Shown: piece by piece, positions 4,886 to 5,613 of the stretch
How the letters are laid out: every line of letters begins with the position of its first letter
How positions within the stretch are numbered: the stretch's first letter is position 1
NCBI GenBank assembly: GCA_016714685.1
Contig: JADKCH010000029.1
Location: 1-5,613, forward strand
Length of the DNA stretch: 5,613 nucleotides
Direction: 5' to 3'
Source of the DNA: Candidatus Geothrix odensensis
GTDB lineage: Bacteria; Acidobacteriota; Holophagae; Holophagales; Holophagaceae
The notes under the pieces: model-generated
Told to the model about the DNA's origin: nothing
The model's input: the letters and a program-made list of their open reading frames with translations, nothing else
The model's database searches: none
Program-made: the position numbers and the translations under genes

Positions 4886-5613
4886 ATGAAAACCCGACTC
4901 ATCACTTCCCTGGGGTTCGCCCTCGCCCTTTCCGCGATGCTTCCCCTGGCTGGCCAGGGCCTCGTCACCCCCCTGGTGTCCGTGGTCAAAGGCGAGAAGA
5001 ACTTCAAGACCGGCTACGACCCCATCAATGTGGACGGTACCATCAACGCCATCATCGAGATTCCGGCTGGCACCACTGCCAAGTATTGAAACGCTCGACA
5101 ACGGCACCATGGAGCTGGAGCAGAAGGATGGCGCCCCCCGCTTCGTGAAGTACCTCGGCTACCCCGCCAACTACGGACTCGTTCCCCGCAGCGTGCTGCT
5201 CAAGTCCAAGGGTGGCGACGGCGATCCCCTGGACGTCATCGTCCTGGGTCCCGCCTTGCCCACGGGCACCATCGTCAAGTGCCGCCCCATCGGCGTCCTG
5301 ACCCTGGTGGACAACGGGGAGCTCGACGACAAGATCATCCTGGCCCCCGTGAATTCGGTCTTCGGTTCCATCAAAGGCATCGAGGAACTCGACAAGAAAT
5401 TCCCCGGCGTGACGGGCATCCTCCAGACCTGGTTCACCTCCTACAAGGGCTATGGCAAGGACGGCAAGCTGCAGCTGAGCTCCAAGGGCTTCAAGAGCCG
5501 CTCCGCCGCCATCAAGATCATCGGGGACGCCATCCTCGACTACGAGATGTCCGTCACCACCGACGCCGATCGCCGCGCCCTGGACGAGAAGGGCAACCCC
5601 TTCCTCTACCGTT
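4886..5613 (+). CDS. ppa: Exported family I inorganic pyrophosphatase (frameshifted, 3' end beyond window)
   Basis: Soluble family I pyrophosphatase with a Sec leader (MKTR, hydrophobic 10-22, cut near LAGQ at 21-24). AGGAG at 4871-4875 supports the ATG. After residue Y67 the frame hits TGA (5087-5089). Removing one T of the TT at 5086-5087 gives K66-Y-E68 and an open frame to the window end. Restored catalytic residues match the E. coli enzyme: E58, K66, E68, R85 (probable), Y92, Y96, the signature D111-G-D113-P-L-D116, D142, D147 and K149, and a later YKGYG. The sequence style (YLGYPANYGLVPR, GGDGDPLDV) is that of a longer family I branch rather than the short E. coli form. The single base break with perfect conservation on both sides suggests a sequence error rather than decay. 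It lies 43 bp after the previous gene, probably in the same operon. Confidence 0.9.

Overview
The window comes from a GC-rich, Gram-negative-type bacterium. All complete genes lie on the + strand, three of the four downstream products have clear Sec signal peptides, and the regulation is of the sigma-54 / two-component type. The overall style recalls Acidobacteriota of the Holophaga/Geothrix kind or a deltaproteobacterium. That placement is an impression from protein style only and is not demonstrated.

Layout. Positions 2-121 are the last 39 codons of a sensor histidine kinase. Its stop overlaps the start of an NtrC-type, sigma-54-activating response regulator (114-1460), which is the obvious partner. 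As given, the regulator is broken by at least three net frame changes. Each domain is otherwise intact: receiver, AAA+ domain with GAFTGA, and Fis-type helix-turn-helix. A 250-bp intergenic region follows, with a 9-bp inverted repeat, an 11-bp repeat motif and a near-consensus sigma-54 promoter (1621-1638). Then comes a family II (DHH, Mn-type) inorganic pyrophosphatase with an added signal peptide (1711-2715). A second intergenic region (2716-2996) has a strong hairpin, a weak terminator candidate, a second correctly spaced sigma-54-like promoter (2881-2897) and TGGTCCA repeats. After it are an exported CYTH/triphosphate-tunnel-like protein (2997-3950), an exported protein of unknown function with a Lys/Ala/Pro-rich tail (4003-4842), and an exported family I inorganic pyrophosphatase (4886 to the window end). 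The last gene carries one extra T and is cut off by the window edge.

How the genes may work together (inference). Two unrelated pyrophosphatase families, both exported, flank a CYTH-fold protein whose relatives hydrolyse triphosphates. This looks like a periplasmic or extracellular module for breaking down condensed phosphates (triphosphate or polyphosphate to pyrophosphate to phosphate). It sits directly downstream of a two-component sigma-54 regulator and has two candidate sigma-54 promoters. The signal sensed by the kinase cannot be read from this window.

Reliability. The frame breaks in the regulator and in the last pyrophosphatase mostly look like one duplicated base (GG for G, TT for T), with one probable base loss. 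Correcting them restores family consensus. Residual sequencing or assembly errors are therefore at least as likely as true gene decay.
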